A stretch of DNA of 64,000 nucleotides from contig JBHZQV010000003.1 in assembly GCA_042867185.1 (NCBI GenBank), positions 124,001 to 188,000 on the forward strand, given 5' to 3'. The stretch is from Xylophilus sp042867185 (GTDB lineage: Bacteria > Pseudomonadota > Gammaproteobacteria > Burkholderiales > Burkholderiaceae_C). The position numbers and the translations under genes were made by a program. Below the pieces are notes generated by a model, which made no database searches, was not told the origin of the DNA, and saw only the letters and a program-made list of their open reading frames with translations. This document shows, in pieces, positions 34,962 to 43,393 of this stretch (the stretch's first letter is position 1; every line of letters starts with the position of its first letter).

Positions 34962-35876
34962 ATGGTGGAAACAAAAGAACCTGATCCGCTTTTTCCGGCG
35001 GCGCTCGCCGGGGCCGCGCCGCAGACCGACGATCCGGTGCCAGGTGGGGCCGGTGCCACCGGCCGGACCGGCACGCAAAGCATCGAGCGGGTGGTCGGCA
35101 TGCTGCGGGTGGTGGCGTCGCGCGGACGCCGCGGGATGCGGATCGGCGATGTCGCCAGCGTCAGCGGGCTGCCGATGTCGACCTGCTTCCGGATGCTGCA
35201 GCGGCTGGAGCTGGAAGGCCTGGTCGATCGCGATCCGTTGACGCGCAAGTACCACCTGGGCCCGTTGCTGTACGAACTGGGCTTGCTGGCGCAACCGCGC
35301 TACCGGCTGAGCGAAATCTGCGACGACGCGCTGGCCGAGATCGCCGAGCAGACCCAGGACACGGTGTACCTCAGCGAGCGCCGCGGCGCCGAGTCGATCT
35401 GCACCAGCCGGGCGCTGGGCGACTACCCGGTCAAGGCGCTGACGCTGGATGTGGGGATCCGGCGGCCGATGGGCATCGGTGCCGGCGGGCTGGCGATCCT
35501 GTGCGCGCTTCCGGTGGCCGAGGCCGAGGACATCATCGAAACCAACAGTGCCCGCTACCGCAAGTTCGCGGCCTTCGACCTGGGCTTCCTGCGGGCCGCC
35601 GTGGTCGAGGGTCGGGAGAACGGCTACGCGTTCCTGGACAGCGCGGCGACGCCCGGCACCGCGGCCGTCGGCGTCGCGTTTCCGCCTGGCAACCCGACCG
35701 CCGCAGTGAGCGTCGCGGCGATCTCCAGCCGGATGGGCGCAGCGCGCCGCGTCGAGGTGGCGAAGGCGATCCAGCAGCAGGTGGCGTTGATCTGCGCCTT
35801 GTTGGAGAAGCGTGGCCAGCCGGCGGTCCTGCGGAACGAGGGCCGAGGCGCACGCCGCAGGACCGAGCCGCGTTAA
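34962..35876 (+). CDS. IclR family transcriptional regulator
   Basis: The 304-residue protein has a long N-terminal tail of about 40 residues, a winged helix (RIGDVASVSGLPMSTCFRML) and the IclR effector domain with TVYLSERRGAESICTSRALG, MGIGAGGLAILCALP and a Cys-containing C-terminal helix (QVALICALLEKRG). The ATG at 34962 has CGGAGAAC upstream and is preferred; an in-frame ATG 14 codons earlier is possible. It is divergent from the LeuCD-like operon and is the likely ligand-dependent regulator of that pathway. Confidence 0.92.
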   Translation: MVETKEPDPLFPAALAGAAPQTDDPVPGGAGATGRTGTQSIERVVGMLRVVASRGRRGMRIGDVASVSGLPMSTCFRMLQRLELEGLVDRDPLTRKYHLGPLLYELGLLAQPRYRLSEICDDALAEIAEQTQDTVYLSERRGAESICTSRALGDYPVKALTLDVGIRRPMGIGAGGLAILCALPVAEAEDIIETNSARYRKFAAFDLGFLRAAVVEGRENGYAFLDSAATPGTAAVGVAFPPGNPTAAVSVAAISSRMGAARRVEVAKAIQQQVALICALLEKRGQPAVLRNEGRGARRRTEPR

Positions 35877-36010
35877 GCTGAATCGCGATGCTCCATCGCC
35901 GGTTGCCATGACGGCAGCTGTATGAAATTACAGTACTTGTAGCCATGCACCTACGGCCGTTCTGCGACCACGGTACGACAGTGGGGTCCTTCACACCACA
36001 GGAGTTCCCC

Positions 36011-36235
36011 ATGACCGACAAGCATGTCCAAGCCGAGGCAGAACACAGCAACATGGGAAAGGACCCCCACACCTGGGTCACGGGCGACGAGCCGATGACC
36101 GGCGCACAGAAGTCGTACCTGGCGACCTTGTCCGAAGAAGCGAAGGTGGATTTCGACGAATCGCTGAGCAAGGCGCAAGCCTCGATGCGGATCGACGAGT
36201 TGCAGGAGATCACCGGGCGCGGTGCCGGCAGGTAA
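36011..36235 (+). CDS. DUF3072 domain protein
   Basis: A 74-residue protein with the DUF3072 core DEPMTGAQKSYLATLSEEAK, then DESLSKAQASMRIDELQEITGR. The N-terminal KDPHTWVTGDEPMT segment is typical. Function is unknown; short acidic proteins of this family are often stress-linked in annotations, which I cannot confirm here. An ACAGGAG ribosome site precedes the ATG. It stands alone, downstream of iclR and upstream of the tRNA-Asn terminator. Confidence 0.87.
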   Translation: MTDKHVQAEAEHSNMGKDPHTWVTGDEPMTGAQKSYLATLSEEAKVDFDESLSKAQASMRIDELQEITGRGAGR

Positions 36236-36302
36236 CCGGGTTGCCACGGACCAAGCGATGCACCTGCGTGTCCCCTGGGTGGGCCCGGATTTGCACGCCA
36301 AA

Positions 36303-36340
36303 CGAAAAAGCCCGCTATGCAAAACATAGCGGGCTTTCCA
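36303..36340 (-). terminator. Terminator of tRNA-Asn
   Basis: A 13-bp perfect stem (AAAGCCCGCTATG with CATAGCGGGCTTT) closes a five-base loop. On the minus strand the stem is followed by TTTTTCGTTT, about 30 bases after the tRNA 3' end. The A-run on the other side may also serve the DUF3072 gene. Confidence 0.88.
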
Positions 36341-36360
36341 GAGGCCTTGCGGCTTGTCGG

Positions 36361-36436
36361 TGGCTCCTCGACCTGGGCTCGAACCAGGGACCTACGGATT
36401 AACAGTCCGGCGCTCTACCAACTGAGCTATCGAGGA
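36361..36436 (-). tRNA. tRNA-Asn (GTT anticodon)
   Basis: The 76-base minus-strand sequence folds as a cloverleaf: acceptor arms TCCTCGA and TCGAGGA pair perfectly, the D-loop has AGTTGGTAGAGC, the anticodon loop reads CTGTTAA with anticodon GTT, and the T-arm contains GGTTCGAGCCC. The CCA end is encoded. No duplicated 3' end was seen elsewhere in the window, so there is no sign of an integrated element. Confidence 0.97.
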
Positions 36437-36471
36437 ACAAGCCTCAGATTATATACAGAAAATTTCGGCTT

Positions 36472-38649
36472 TCAGAAGCTGGCGCGCATCGCAACGCGAA
36501 AAGTTCGTGCGGCGCCGGGGTAGAGGTACACATGCCCGAACTGGTAGGGCGATTCCTTCCAGTAGCGGCGGTCGAACAGGTTGTCGACCGACAGCGTCCA
36601 CTGCGTCACGGTGTTGCCGATGCGCTGGTCGTAGCGCAGGCCGGCGTCGGTGCGCGTCCAGCTCGGCAGCTCGATCGCGCCGTCGGGCAGTACCGAGCGC
36701 CGGCCCTCGTGCGAGAGGCCGGCCTGCAGCTCCAGTCCCTCGATGCCGGGCGCCCGCCATCCGGCCTGGGCGCGCAGGGTGCGGTCGGGCACGTTAGTCG
36801 GACGCATGCCGTTGGTGGCGGGCTCGAGGGTGCCGCCCTGGCGCTTGGCATCGAGCAGCATCACGCCGCCGGCCAGGCGCCACGGGCCGCCGGTCCATTG
36901 CACGCTGGCGTCCAGACCCTGGTGGCGTGCTTGGCCGTCGTAGGCGCCGGTGCAGGGCGTGATGTCGAGGCGGTTGCAGGCATCCAGGTTGGTGAGGGGC
37001 CGGACGATGTGGAACCACGCGGCCTGCCAGCGCAGCTTGTCGTCGCTGCCCTTGAAGCCCAGCTCCCACTGTTTGGATGTGATCGACGGCAGCGCCACGC
37101 CGGCATTGGCGTACTGCGACGTCTTGTTGGGCACGATCTGCGACTCCACGCCTTCGCCGTAGCTGGCATAGGCGAACTGCCCCGGCGCCAGCGCGAAACT
37201 GGCGGCCAGCCAGGGCGTGGTCAGGCCGTCGTCGTAGCCGGTCGGGCGGGAGCCGTCGGTGCGGACGCTGTCGCGCGACAAGCGGGTGTGGCGCAGTCCG
37301 GCCCAGGTGGTAATGCGCTCGTTCCAGCGGATCGCGTCCTGCACCGACAGCTCGACGCTGCGCTCGTTGCGGTCGGTGTTGACGTCGGTCAGTGCCGGAT
37401 CCGCAGGCGTCGCCAGCGTCCCCGCCACGTTGCCGGTGCCCACGTAGTTGTAGGCCTGGTCTTGAAACCGGTTGCGCACCCGGCTGGTCAGGATGCCGAA
37501 CGACAGGTCGTGGGTCACGCTGCCCGTCTGCGCCCGGCCCTGCAGCCCCAGCCTGGCCGACTGCTGCAGCCGCCGCTCGTTCTCGCTGCGGAAGTCGTAG
37601 ACATCGTAGGTGCCGTCGGAGCAGAAGCGGTCGAGGTTGCCTTCGGCACCGCAGCCGAAAGCGTAGGCCAGCCGGTCGTCGCTTTTGAGCCGCTGCTGGC
37701 CGAGTTGCGCGGTCCAGTGCCAGCTGCCGGCCAGTGCCTGCTGGAAGCGCAGGGTGCCGGTCAGCGCCTCGAACACCGAGGGCTGCGACCACGGCTGGTT
37801 GTTGAGGTTGAGGCGCGGATCGACCGGTGCCGGCAGCCGGTTGCCCAGCAGGCTGTAGCCGCCCTGGCTGGGCTGCGACTTTCGGCTCCATTCGACCTCG
37901 GCCTCCAGCACCGAATCGCGGCTGATTCGCCAGTCGCCGGCGAAGGCCAGCAGGCTGCGTTCGCCGTCGAGGTTGCGGGTCAGCGGCCGCAGCCGCTCCT
38001 GCGCGACGTTGAGGCGGTAGCCGAAGACCCGGTCGGTGCCGAAGCGCCCGCCCAGGTCCATCGCGCCCAGCAGGCTGGACCGCGAGGTGGCCTCGACCCG
38101 CACCTCGCGCAGGTCCTGCTCGGTCGGGCGCTTCACCACGTAGTTGACCAGGCCGCCGGGTGCGCTGGTGCCGGCCTGGATGCCGCTGGTGCCCTTCAGG
38201 ATCTCGATACGCTCCTTGTTGTCGAGCGGGATCGTGGTTTCCGCGCTGATCGGCAGGCCCTCGCGACGGTAGTTGAAGCGGTTGTCGAGCACGAAGCCGC
38301 GCACCGTCAGGTAATCCCAGTAGCCCGGCGCGTTGTACGCGTCGGTCACCGAGGGATCGAAGCGCGTCAGGTCGGCCAGGCGCCGCGCACCGCTGGCCTG
38401 CAGTTGATCGCGGTCGATCACCGTGGCCGTCACCGGCACTTCCTCGAGCAGTAGATCGCCGAAGCCGGCGATGTCGGCCTGCGGCGCGGCGCGGCGCTCG
38501 TCGACCGTGACCGGGCGCAGGGTCGCGGCTGCAGGCGCGGCGGCGTTCTGCGCCCAAGCGGCGGCGCCGGTCAGCAGCAAGACCGCGGCGGTCGTGGGAT
38601 GCAGGGCGGCACGCAGGCCGCCTCGCGGTTCGAAGTCGATACGGGACAC
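36472..38649 (-). CDS. TonB-dependent outer-membrane receptor, probable thiamin-compound importer
   Basis: The 725-residue protein is an outer-membrane gated channel energised by TonB. It has a signal peptide (TTAAVLLLTGAAAWAQNA), a plug domain (VPVTATVIDRDQLQASG, LTRFDPSV, YWDYLTVRGFVLDNRFNYR, IEILKGTSGIQAGTSAPGGL) and a 22-strand-type barrel ending in Phe (FRVAMRASF). By sequence it falls with siderophore receptors such as FhuE or FpvA. The TPP riboswitch on its message is better evidence for function and points to uptake of thiamin or a derivative. The start is a GTG after an AGGAC site. No inner-membrane partner gene is nearby. Confidence 0.93.
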   Translation of the reverse strand: MSRIDFEPRGGLRAALHPTTAAVLLLTGAAAWAQNAAAPAAATLRPVTVDERRAAPQADIAGFGDLLLEEVPVTATVIDRDQLQASGARRLADLTRFDPSVTDAYNAPGYWDYLTVRGFVLDNRFNYRREGLPISAETTIPLDNKERIEILKGTSGIQAGTSAPGGLVNYVVKRPTEQDLREVRVEATSRSSLLGAMDLGGRFGTDRVFGYRLNVAQERLRPLTRNLDGERSLLAFAGDWRISRDSVLEAEVEWSRKSQPSQGGYSLLGNRLPAPVDPRLNLNNQPWSQPSVFEALTGTLRFQQALAGSWHWTAQLGQQRLKSDDRLAYAFGCGAEGNLDRFCSDGTYDVYDFRSENERRLQQSARLGLQGRAQTGSVTHDLSFGILTSRVRNRFQDQAYNYVGTGNVAGTLATPADPALTDVNTDRNERSVELSVQDAIRWNERITTWAGLRHTRLSRDSVRTDGSRPTGYDDGLTTPWLAASFALAPGQFAYASYGEGVESQIVPNKTSQYANAGVALPSITSKQWELGFKGSDDKLRWQAAWFHIVRPLTNLDACNRLDITPCTGAYDGQARHQGLDASVQWTGGPWRLAGGVMLLDAKRQGGTLEPATNGMRPTNVPDRTLRAQAGWRAPGIEGLELQAGLSHEGRRSVLPDGAIELPSWTRTDAGLRYDQRIGNTVTQWTLSVDNLFDRRYWKESPYQFGHVYLYPGAARTFRVAMRASF

Positions 38650-38749
38650 GGGCGCCGTCCTAGGATGCGGAGCAGGGGCGGCGTGCGTGTGACCAAACGG
38701 GACGTCTGAGATGCCTGCCCGGTGAGCAGACGCGACCCGGTCCGAACGT

Positions 38750-38830
38750 GCTTTCCCTGCGCGAGGATTACCTCAATCAGGTTCGAAGGGACTCTCTCAG
38801 TCGCGGCGCATGCACCGCAACACCCCCAGC
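38750..38830 (-). ncRNA. TPP riboswitch (THI element)
   Basis: Read on the minus strand this shows the conserved thiamin-pyrophosphate aptamer blocks in order: GGGGGTG, then CTGAGA (complement at 38795-38800), CCCTTCGAACCTGAT, TAAT and GCGCAGGGAAAGC. It lies in the 348-base leader between the TonB receptor gene and the GNAT gene, about 100 bases before the receptor start. A GC-rich hairpin (CCGCGCGG arms, near 38835-38855) and a possible -10 (TAAAAT) lie just upstream. No clear terminator follows, so control may act on translation. The rest of this gene-free stretch shows nothing else. Confidence 0.9.
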
Positions 38831-38997
38831 GGCTCCGCGCGGAAGACCGCGCGGGACAGCCTAATTTTACAGGCGTGTTTGCCGGGCGGAGCGATGTGTC
38901 GGACAGCCGAGAAGACAACTCCGTGCCCCGAATGCCCGCGGCCATCAAGAGAGTGTCGGTGCGCGAACGCAAGCCATTCGCGCAGGCGCGTGCCCAT

Positions 38998-39507
38998 TCA
39001 GCCTGCAGACAGTATCGGCAAACCCAACTCTTGCATTGCCACGAGCCTGCCGCCGACCAGCCTATGGGTGCCGACCGTGCGAAATCCGTAGCGGGCATGG
39101 AACCGCCGTGATGCCTCGTTTGGCGGATCGACGTCGATCTCGCACGTTATCCGCTCTGCCGCCGACCCGTGCGCGAACCTGAACAGGTCTGTATACAACG
39201 AACGCCCCAACCCGTTGCGCCGGTAACGGCGATCAACCACGATTCGGTCTACATATAGAAATCGAGCGTACCGATCGGCAAACCATCGGTAATTCATGCT
39301 TGCATAGTGGGCCCCTTCGCTGAACGCCAAGACAAATGCAACGATCTGGTCAGCCACCGACACACCCCGGCAGTACACCGTTTCGCCATGAAGGGCCCGG
39401 AGCGAATCAAGGCTTAAAGGGCTCAAAACCTTGACCGATTCATCGTTAATGGTCAGTACCCGTACGAAATCCCGTTCGGAAATATCCCGGATGTGTGCGT
39501 CAGTCAT
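38998..39507 (-). CDS. GNAT family acetyltransferase (COG3818 type)
   Basis: A 169-residue acetyltransferase of the COG3818 group: LTINDESVKVLSPL at the start, then NYRWFADRYARFLYVDRIVV and the acetyl-CoA loop RRYRRNGLGRSLY, and EIDVDPPNEASRRFHARYGF. It would move an acetyl group from acetyl-CoA to an amine. It is the last gene of the biosynthetic operon, and its ATG overlaps the thioesterase stop. Acetylation of the product as tailoring or as self-protection are both plausible. Confidence 0.9.
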   Translation of the reverse strand: MTDAHIRDISERDFVRVLTINDESVKVLSPLSLDSLRALHGETVYCRGVSVADQIVAFVLAFSEGAHYASMNYRWFADRYARFLYVDRIVVDRRYRRNGLGRSLYTDLFRFAHGSAAERITCEIDVDPPNEASRRFHARYGFRTVGTHRLVGGRLVAMQELGLPILSAG

Positions 39508-40274
39508 GGGGCACCCAGCGCGTGGGGCAGCAATGAACGCGCAAGCCGGTCGGCCACCCGCTTGCGCGCGGCCGTTGCCACGTACATATGGTCACCTTCC
39601 ACTTCCAGAATTTCGAATGTCCCATGCGTTCGCGTTCCCCAGAGGCTCACCGCCTCTCGCGGCGCGCTCGCGTCCCGGGTTGCGCACACGGCCACGACGG
39701 ACGTCTCAAGCACTTCCTTGGTTGCCTCGACCTCGCAGTCGAAGTAAAGCGCCAAATCTGCCTCAAAAGCCGGTTGGGAAGCGCCGAGCAGTTCTTCAAG
39801 CGCTTCTTCATCCATGCCGCCAGCCTCATCAAATCCCGCCCTGGCGTGCGCCAACCTGGCACGATGCGATGTGGCACGAAGTGCGGAATGCACTTCGGGA
39901 GAAATCGCTGAAATGCAGAGGACCTCGGCTTGCGGTGCGCCACGCGCCCGTTGCTGCGCAGCCACCTGGAACGCCAGGTACCCGCCGAGGCTGTGACCGA
40001 AGAATGCATAAGGACGGTCAAGCAGGGGTTCCATGGCGTCGCAGGACTCGGCCACACATGCGCTGAGTGATGAAAAAGGGGGCTCGCCAAACCTGTCCTC
40101 GCGGCCCGGCCGCTGAAATGCGAAGCACTCCAGGGGCCAGGGCAGATCACTCAGCCAATCGGTCATCGACAGAGCCCCGGCACCGGAGTGCGGGAACATG
40201 AAAATCCTGGGGCCCGGCCCGGCGCGAAGCCGGCGCAATGCCCCCGCCGTCATACCTGAGGTTGCAGCAGGCAT
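39504..40274 (-). CDS. Type II thioesterase of an NRPS pathway
   Basis: The 256-residue alpha/beta hydrolase matches stand-alone NRPS editing thioesterases: FMFPHSGAGALSM at the start, FQRPGREDRFGEPPF, the nucleophile elbow FGHSLGGYLAFQVA with the active Ser, and GDHMYV with the catalytic His. Such enzymes clear misprimed or stalled groups from the carrier domain, or release product when no type I thioesterase exists. The NRPS gene here lacks one. The start ATG is four bases after the ATP-grasp stop; a second ATG lies seven codons in. Confidence 0.92.
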   Translation of the reverse strand: MPAATSGMTAGALRRLRAGPGPRIFMFPHSGAGALSMTDWLSDLPWPLECFAFQRPGREDRFGEPPFSSLSACVAESCDAMEPLLDRPYAFFGHSLGGYLAFQVAAQQRARGAPQAEVLCISAISPEVHSALRATSHRARLAHARAGFDEAGGMDEEALEELLGASQPAFEADLALYFDCEVEATKEVLETSVVAVCATRDASAPREAVSLWGTRTHGTFEILEVEGDHMYVATAARKRVADRLARSLLPHALGAP

Positions 40275-40278
40275 CGGA

Positions 40279-41559
40279 TCAGCCGCTGTTTTCTTCCGCC
40301 TGCAACGCTTCGTCCAGCACGAGCAATTCGTTGCCCGATTCCATCCGCGCAATGGCCTCGATGTCCCGCGCCAAGGCCTCACGATCGGCATGTTGGAGGA
40401 TGACGACCCCAGGGCTGGTCCAGAGGTCCCTTGTGACTTCGACGCGGTCGCCACGGAGCCAGAGTTTGTGCATGACATAGCTCGGAAGCTTAGGAAGCAG
40501 TTCATGCACGGGATAACCGCGCACCCTGCCCTGACGTCCGGAGACCAAGAACACCTCGACCAAATAGCCTTGCTGGACAAATGGCACGGACAAATCTCCC
40601 GCGAACCGGTGCCCTTGCGTAAAGGCATCGATCGTCAACTCCACCTGATTCGTGCCGTATACCAGCTTCGGAATCACGGCGCCCAGGCCGCCGTGCATGC
40701 GAGCAGCCATTTCTACGAGAACCGGCTCGTCCCGCGTGACCAGCCACATGATCTCGACATGGACGGGTCCATTGCTGATTTCAAGGGCCTCCGCGACCCC
40801 CCGGGCGTATTCCACCAGCCGATTCTGCAGGCGACCGGTGAGCGGGATGGCTTCAATGTAACGATAGATGGGGGCGCCGCTCGATGTCTGCTGCTTGGAG
40901 TAACGCCAAATGGCGGCCACGATCATGGTCCCATCCCGCAGGACCGCATCGACCACGTACTCGGTGCCGTCCAGGTACTCTTGTACCAGAACTTCCCGAT
41001 TGACGGCACCGTAGATGTTGGGCCGGCCCACGATGTTCCTGAACGCCGCCGCTAACGATTTGACATTCTGGCAAATATGGACGCCATCGGTGCCGGCGCT
41101 TTCCAACGGCTTCGCCACCACAGGCCAGGAATTGCGAAACATGGCCCAGTTCTTCGCCCGGTCGATGTCGGCCGTCCTGATCTGCTGGATTCCGGTAAAA
41201 CCCGACTCCTCCAGCGCGCCCTGCATCAGGTATTTGTTGCGTCTGGCCTCGCTGCGTCGGCTGGAATTGCCCCGCAGGCCCAGCGCTCCAGCGAGCGCAT
41301 CCGCCAACTCAACAGCAGGTTCACAGCCTGCGATGACAGCGCGCGGATGGAGCTGGCGCAGTCGAGCCAGGGTATTTCCGAAATCTCGATGTTCGATGAA
41401 CTCCGTAAACAGCTGAACCGTGGTCGGCGAAAGCGCGTGCCGGTCGTCGAAAAGACTTCTCACGCCAACGCAAGGATGACCCACCTCGGCGATCGCCTCC
41501 GCGAGGTGCAGCCCCGACGAAAATGGATCCACGACAACGATGGGGCCGTGCGTACTCAT
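40279..41559 (-). CDS. ATP-grasp ligase (L-amino-acid ligase type)
   Basis: The 426-residue enzyme has a preATP-grasp domain (IVVVDPFSSGLHLAEAIAEVG), the ATP-binding strand WPVVAKPLESAGTDGVHIC and EVLVQEYLDGTEYVVDAV, and the Mg site in VHVEIMWL and EMAARMHGGLG. This domain order is that of carboxylate-amine ligases of the BacD/DdaF type, which make dipeptides through an acyl phosphate. CAGGAGAAAG precedes the ATG. In the operon it is the best candidate for joining an amino acid, amine or acid to the module's product. Confidence 0.9.
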   Translation of the reverse strand: MSTHGPIVVVDPFSSGLHLAEAIAEVGHPCVGVRSLFDDRHALSPTTVQLFTEFIEHRDFGNTLARLRQLHPRAVIAGCEPAVELADALAGALGLRGNSSRRSEARRNKYLMQGALEESGFTGIQQIRTADIDRAKNWAMFRNSWPVVAKPLESAGTDGVHICQNVKSLAAAFRNIVGRPNIYGAVNREVLVQEYLDGTEYVVDAVLRDGTMIVAAIWRYSKQQTSSGAPIYRYIEAIPLTGRLQNRLVEYARGVAEALEISNGPVHVEIMWLVTRDEPVLVEMAARMHGGLGAVIPKLVYGTNQVELTIDAFTQGHRFAGDLSVPFVQQGYLVEVFLVSGRQGRVRGYPVHELLPKLPSYVMHKLWLRGDRVEVTRDLWTSPGVVILQHADREALARDIEAIARMESGNELLVLDEALQAEENSG

Positions 41560-41620
41560 GGCTTTCTCCTGCTTGATGCGTTTGGTTTGATTTAATGGCT
41601 GCCGATGTATCCGCGCCAAT

Positions 41621-42577
41621 TCACGCTGGCGTTTCAGCCCTGATCGAGCGGCGCGCCAAGGCGCCATACATGGCGGCGGCGATGCCGACGCACACACCTG
41701 TGAACATAATCCGATCAAACGCATGGGCCGGGTCCAGCAGTTCCATGGCTGCCGTGAGCAAGGGTATGCAGAACAAGATAATCATCACGGTCACGGGCTC
41801 GGCGCGTTGCAGACCCAGCTGCAAGGTCACCGCGGGAAGCACCACGAAAGTCACCGCGAGAATAGCTATGTATCCGAGGTTGGAGCGTACCTGCGCCACG
41901 GTGGTGTGGGGATCGAGCCAAGCCAGCACGCCAGCGATCAGGATCGTCATAAGGAATCGGTTGCTCAACACATCCGTGACATGAAGTCCCGCTTCGAGAA
42001 GCCGCTTGTTGGACAGCACAATGGACGTTTGCAGCGCACCGCAGACAAGCGCGATAAACACCCCTAGGCACACGAGCCCGCCGGCCAAGGACTGCTGTCC
42101 GGAACGTACGAAGGACGTGCCGACCAGAATGAACATGCTGAGCAAGATCCCGGCCGCCGCAGTTTTCTCGGGCTTCAGTGTCGGAGAGCCCGGCCGGAGG
42201 CGTCGCCACATCACCGCCATCAGCAGCGGGCCTACCGAATTGACGATCATTGCGTTGACCGAAGGCCGCAGGTATTGCACCGCATAGAACAGGCCCAGCC
42301 AGGTGATAGCCGTGTAGGCATTCAATTTCAGCAGGTCGGGCAGGACGCCGGGCGCGCGCAGACGTCCGGTTCGCTGCGTGTCGACACCGCTCCAATACCG
42401 GCGAAGGCACCGGAAGATAACCGTGGCCATCAGCAGCGAACCGAAAGCAAGCAATGCCGGGGATACGCCGCGAACCAGGTAACCGATGAAAACGGAGTTG
42501 GCGGCGATCATGCCTGCATAGGCGGCTGTATAGCCCGCTCCTGCGATCTGGTTCTTGGCAAGAGTACCCATCGCCAT
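41621..42577 (-). CDS. EamA/DMT-type transporter
   Basis: A 318-residue inner-membrane protein with ten hydrophobic segments in two EamA halves; marks include YLRPSVNAMIVNSVGPLLMAV near the middle of the first half and AVTLQLGLQRAEPVTVMIIL in the second. Drug/metabolite transporters of this kind often export amino acids or small peptides. It begins three bases after the FkbM gene, within the biosynthetic operon, and is the likely exporter of the product, though import of a precursor cannot be excluded. Confidence 0.9.
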   Translation of the reverse strand: MAMGTLAKNQIAGAGYTAAYAGMIAANSVFIGYLVRGVSPALLAFGSLLMATVIFRCLRRYWSGVDTQRTGRLRAPGVLPDLLKLNAYTAITWLGLFYAVQYLRPSVNAMIVNSVGPLLMAVMWRRLRPGSPTLKPEKTAAAGILLSMFILVGTSFVRSGQQSLAGGLVCLGVFIALVCGALQTSIVLSNKRLLEAGLHVTDVLSNRFLMTILIAGVLAWLDPHTTVAQVRSNLGYIAILAVTFVVLPAVTLQLGLQRAEPVTVMIILFCIPLLTAAMELLDPAHAFDRIMFTGVCVGIAAAMYGALARRSIRAETPA

Positions 42578-42580
42578 AAT

Positions 42581-43393
42581 TTATCCGGGAAAAGGACGTT
42601 TCCTGAGGGCCAGAACGTCATGCAATGCCGTTCCCTCCAGCAGCGGGCTTCGCGATACCTCGCACGAAAACCCGTGTGACGCCAGCGTGTTTATCACCGC
42701 TTCCAGTGCGCCCTCAACATCATGCACCTCCAGTGCAATCCGCCTGACCAAGGGCCAGTGTTCAGCATCGATACCTGCAAGCACTCGCATTTCACTCTTC
42801 TCGACGTCTATCTTCAAAAGATCGATTCTCTCTATTCCATCGCGCACGATGACATCCGACAAACGGGTGGTTTCACAATCGATCTCCACCGTATCGAACT
42901 TTCCCTTCAGGAGATAGTCGATGCTTTCCCTGTCGATACCGCAGTTCTCGAGGTATCGCTGCGAGACGGCACGGTCTTCCTGGCAATCTGCGAAGAGTCC
43001 TGACATCACGGTATTGTTCGGATACCAGTGAAACCGCTCCGATCCCGTTCGGTCGGAGAGGGCCGCCAGAACAATGCGGGCGTTCACGCCGAAGCGTTCG
43101 AAGTTTGCCCGCATGACCTGGGCGACTTCCGGAACGGGCTCAAAGCAATAAAACTGTAATCCAGGGCATTGACGATGCAGGAAAAGCGTTGCCAGTCCGA
43201 TGTTCGCTCCTACGTCGAAGACTACATCGCCGAAAGACAACCCGGCACACGCCCCTTCGTAGCATTTCTCGATGAAGATTTCGTGATGGAGCGCGTGCGT
43301 CTCGCCAGCGTTGCGGAAGAAAACCTCGAGTCCGGGCGCAAGCGCCATCGTGCTCTTCGGTGTCATGGCCTCCCTGTATGCCGGCACGGTCAT
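42581..43393 (-). CDS. FkbM family methyltransferase
   Basis: The 270-residue SAM-dependent methyltransferase shows the FkbM core: VVFDVGANIGLATLFLHRQC (SAM site), FYCFEPVPEVAQVMRANFE, then RIDLLKIDVEKSEMRVLAGI and RIALEVHD. FkbM enzymes usually O-methylate a hydroxyl. With a beta-hydroxylase in the same operon, methylation of the new hydroxyl is an attractive idea but only inference. The ATG overlaps the NRPS stop as ATGA, so synthesis is coupled. Confidence 0.9.
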   Translation of the reverse strand: MTVPAYREAMTPKSTMALAPGLEVFFRNAGETHALHHEIFIEKCYEGACAGLSFGDVVFDVGANIGLATLFLHRQCPGLQFYCFEPVPEVAQVMRANFERFGVNARIVLAALSDRTGSERFHWYPNNTVMSGLFADCQEDRAVSQRYLENCGIDRESIDYLLKGKFDTVEIDCETTRLSDVIVRDGIERIDLLKIDVEKSEMRVLAGIDAEHWPLVRRIALEVHDVEGALEAVINTLASHGFSCEVSRSPLLEGTALHDVLALRKRPFPG

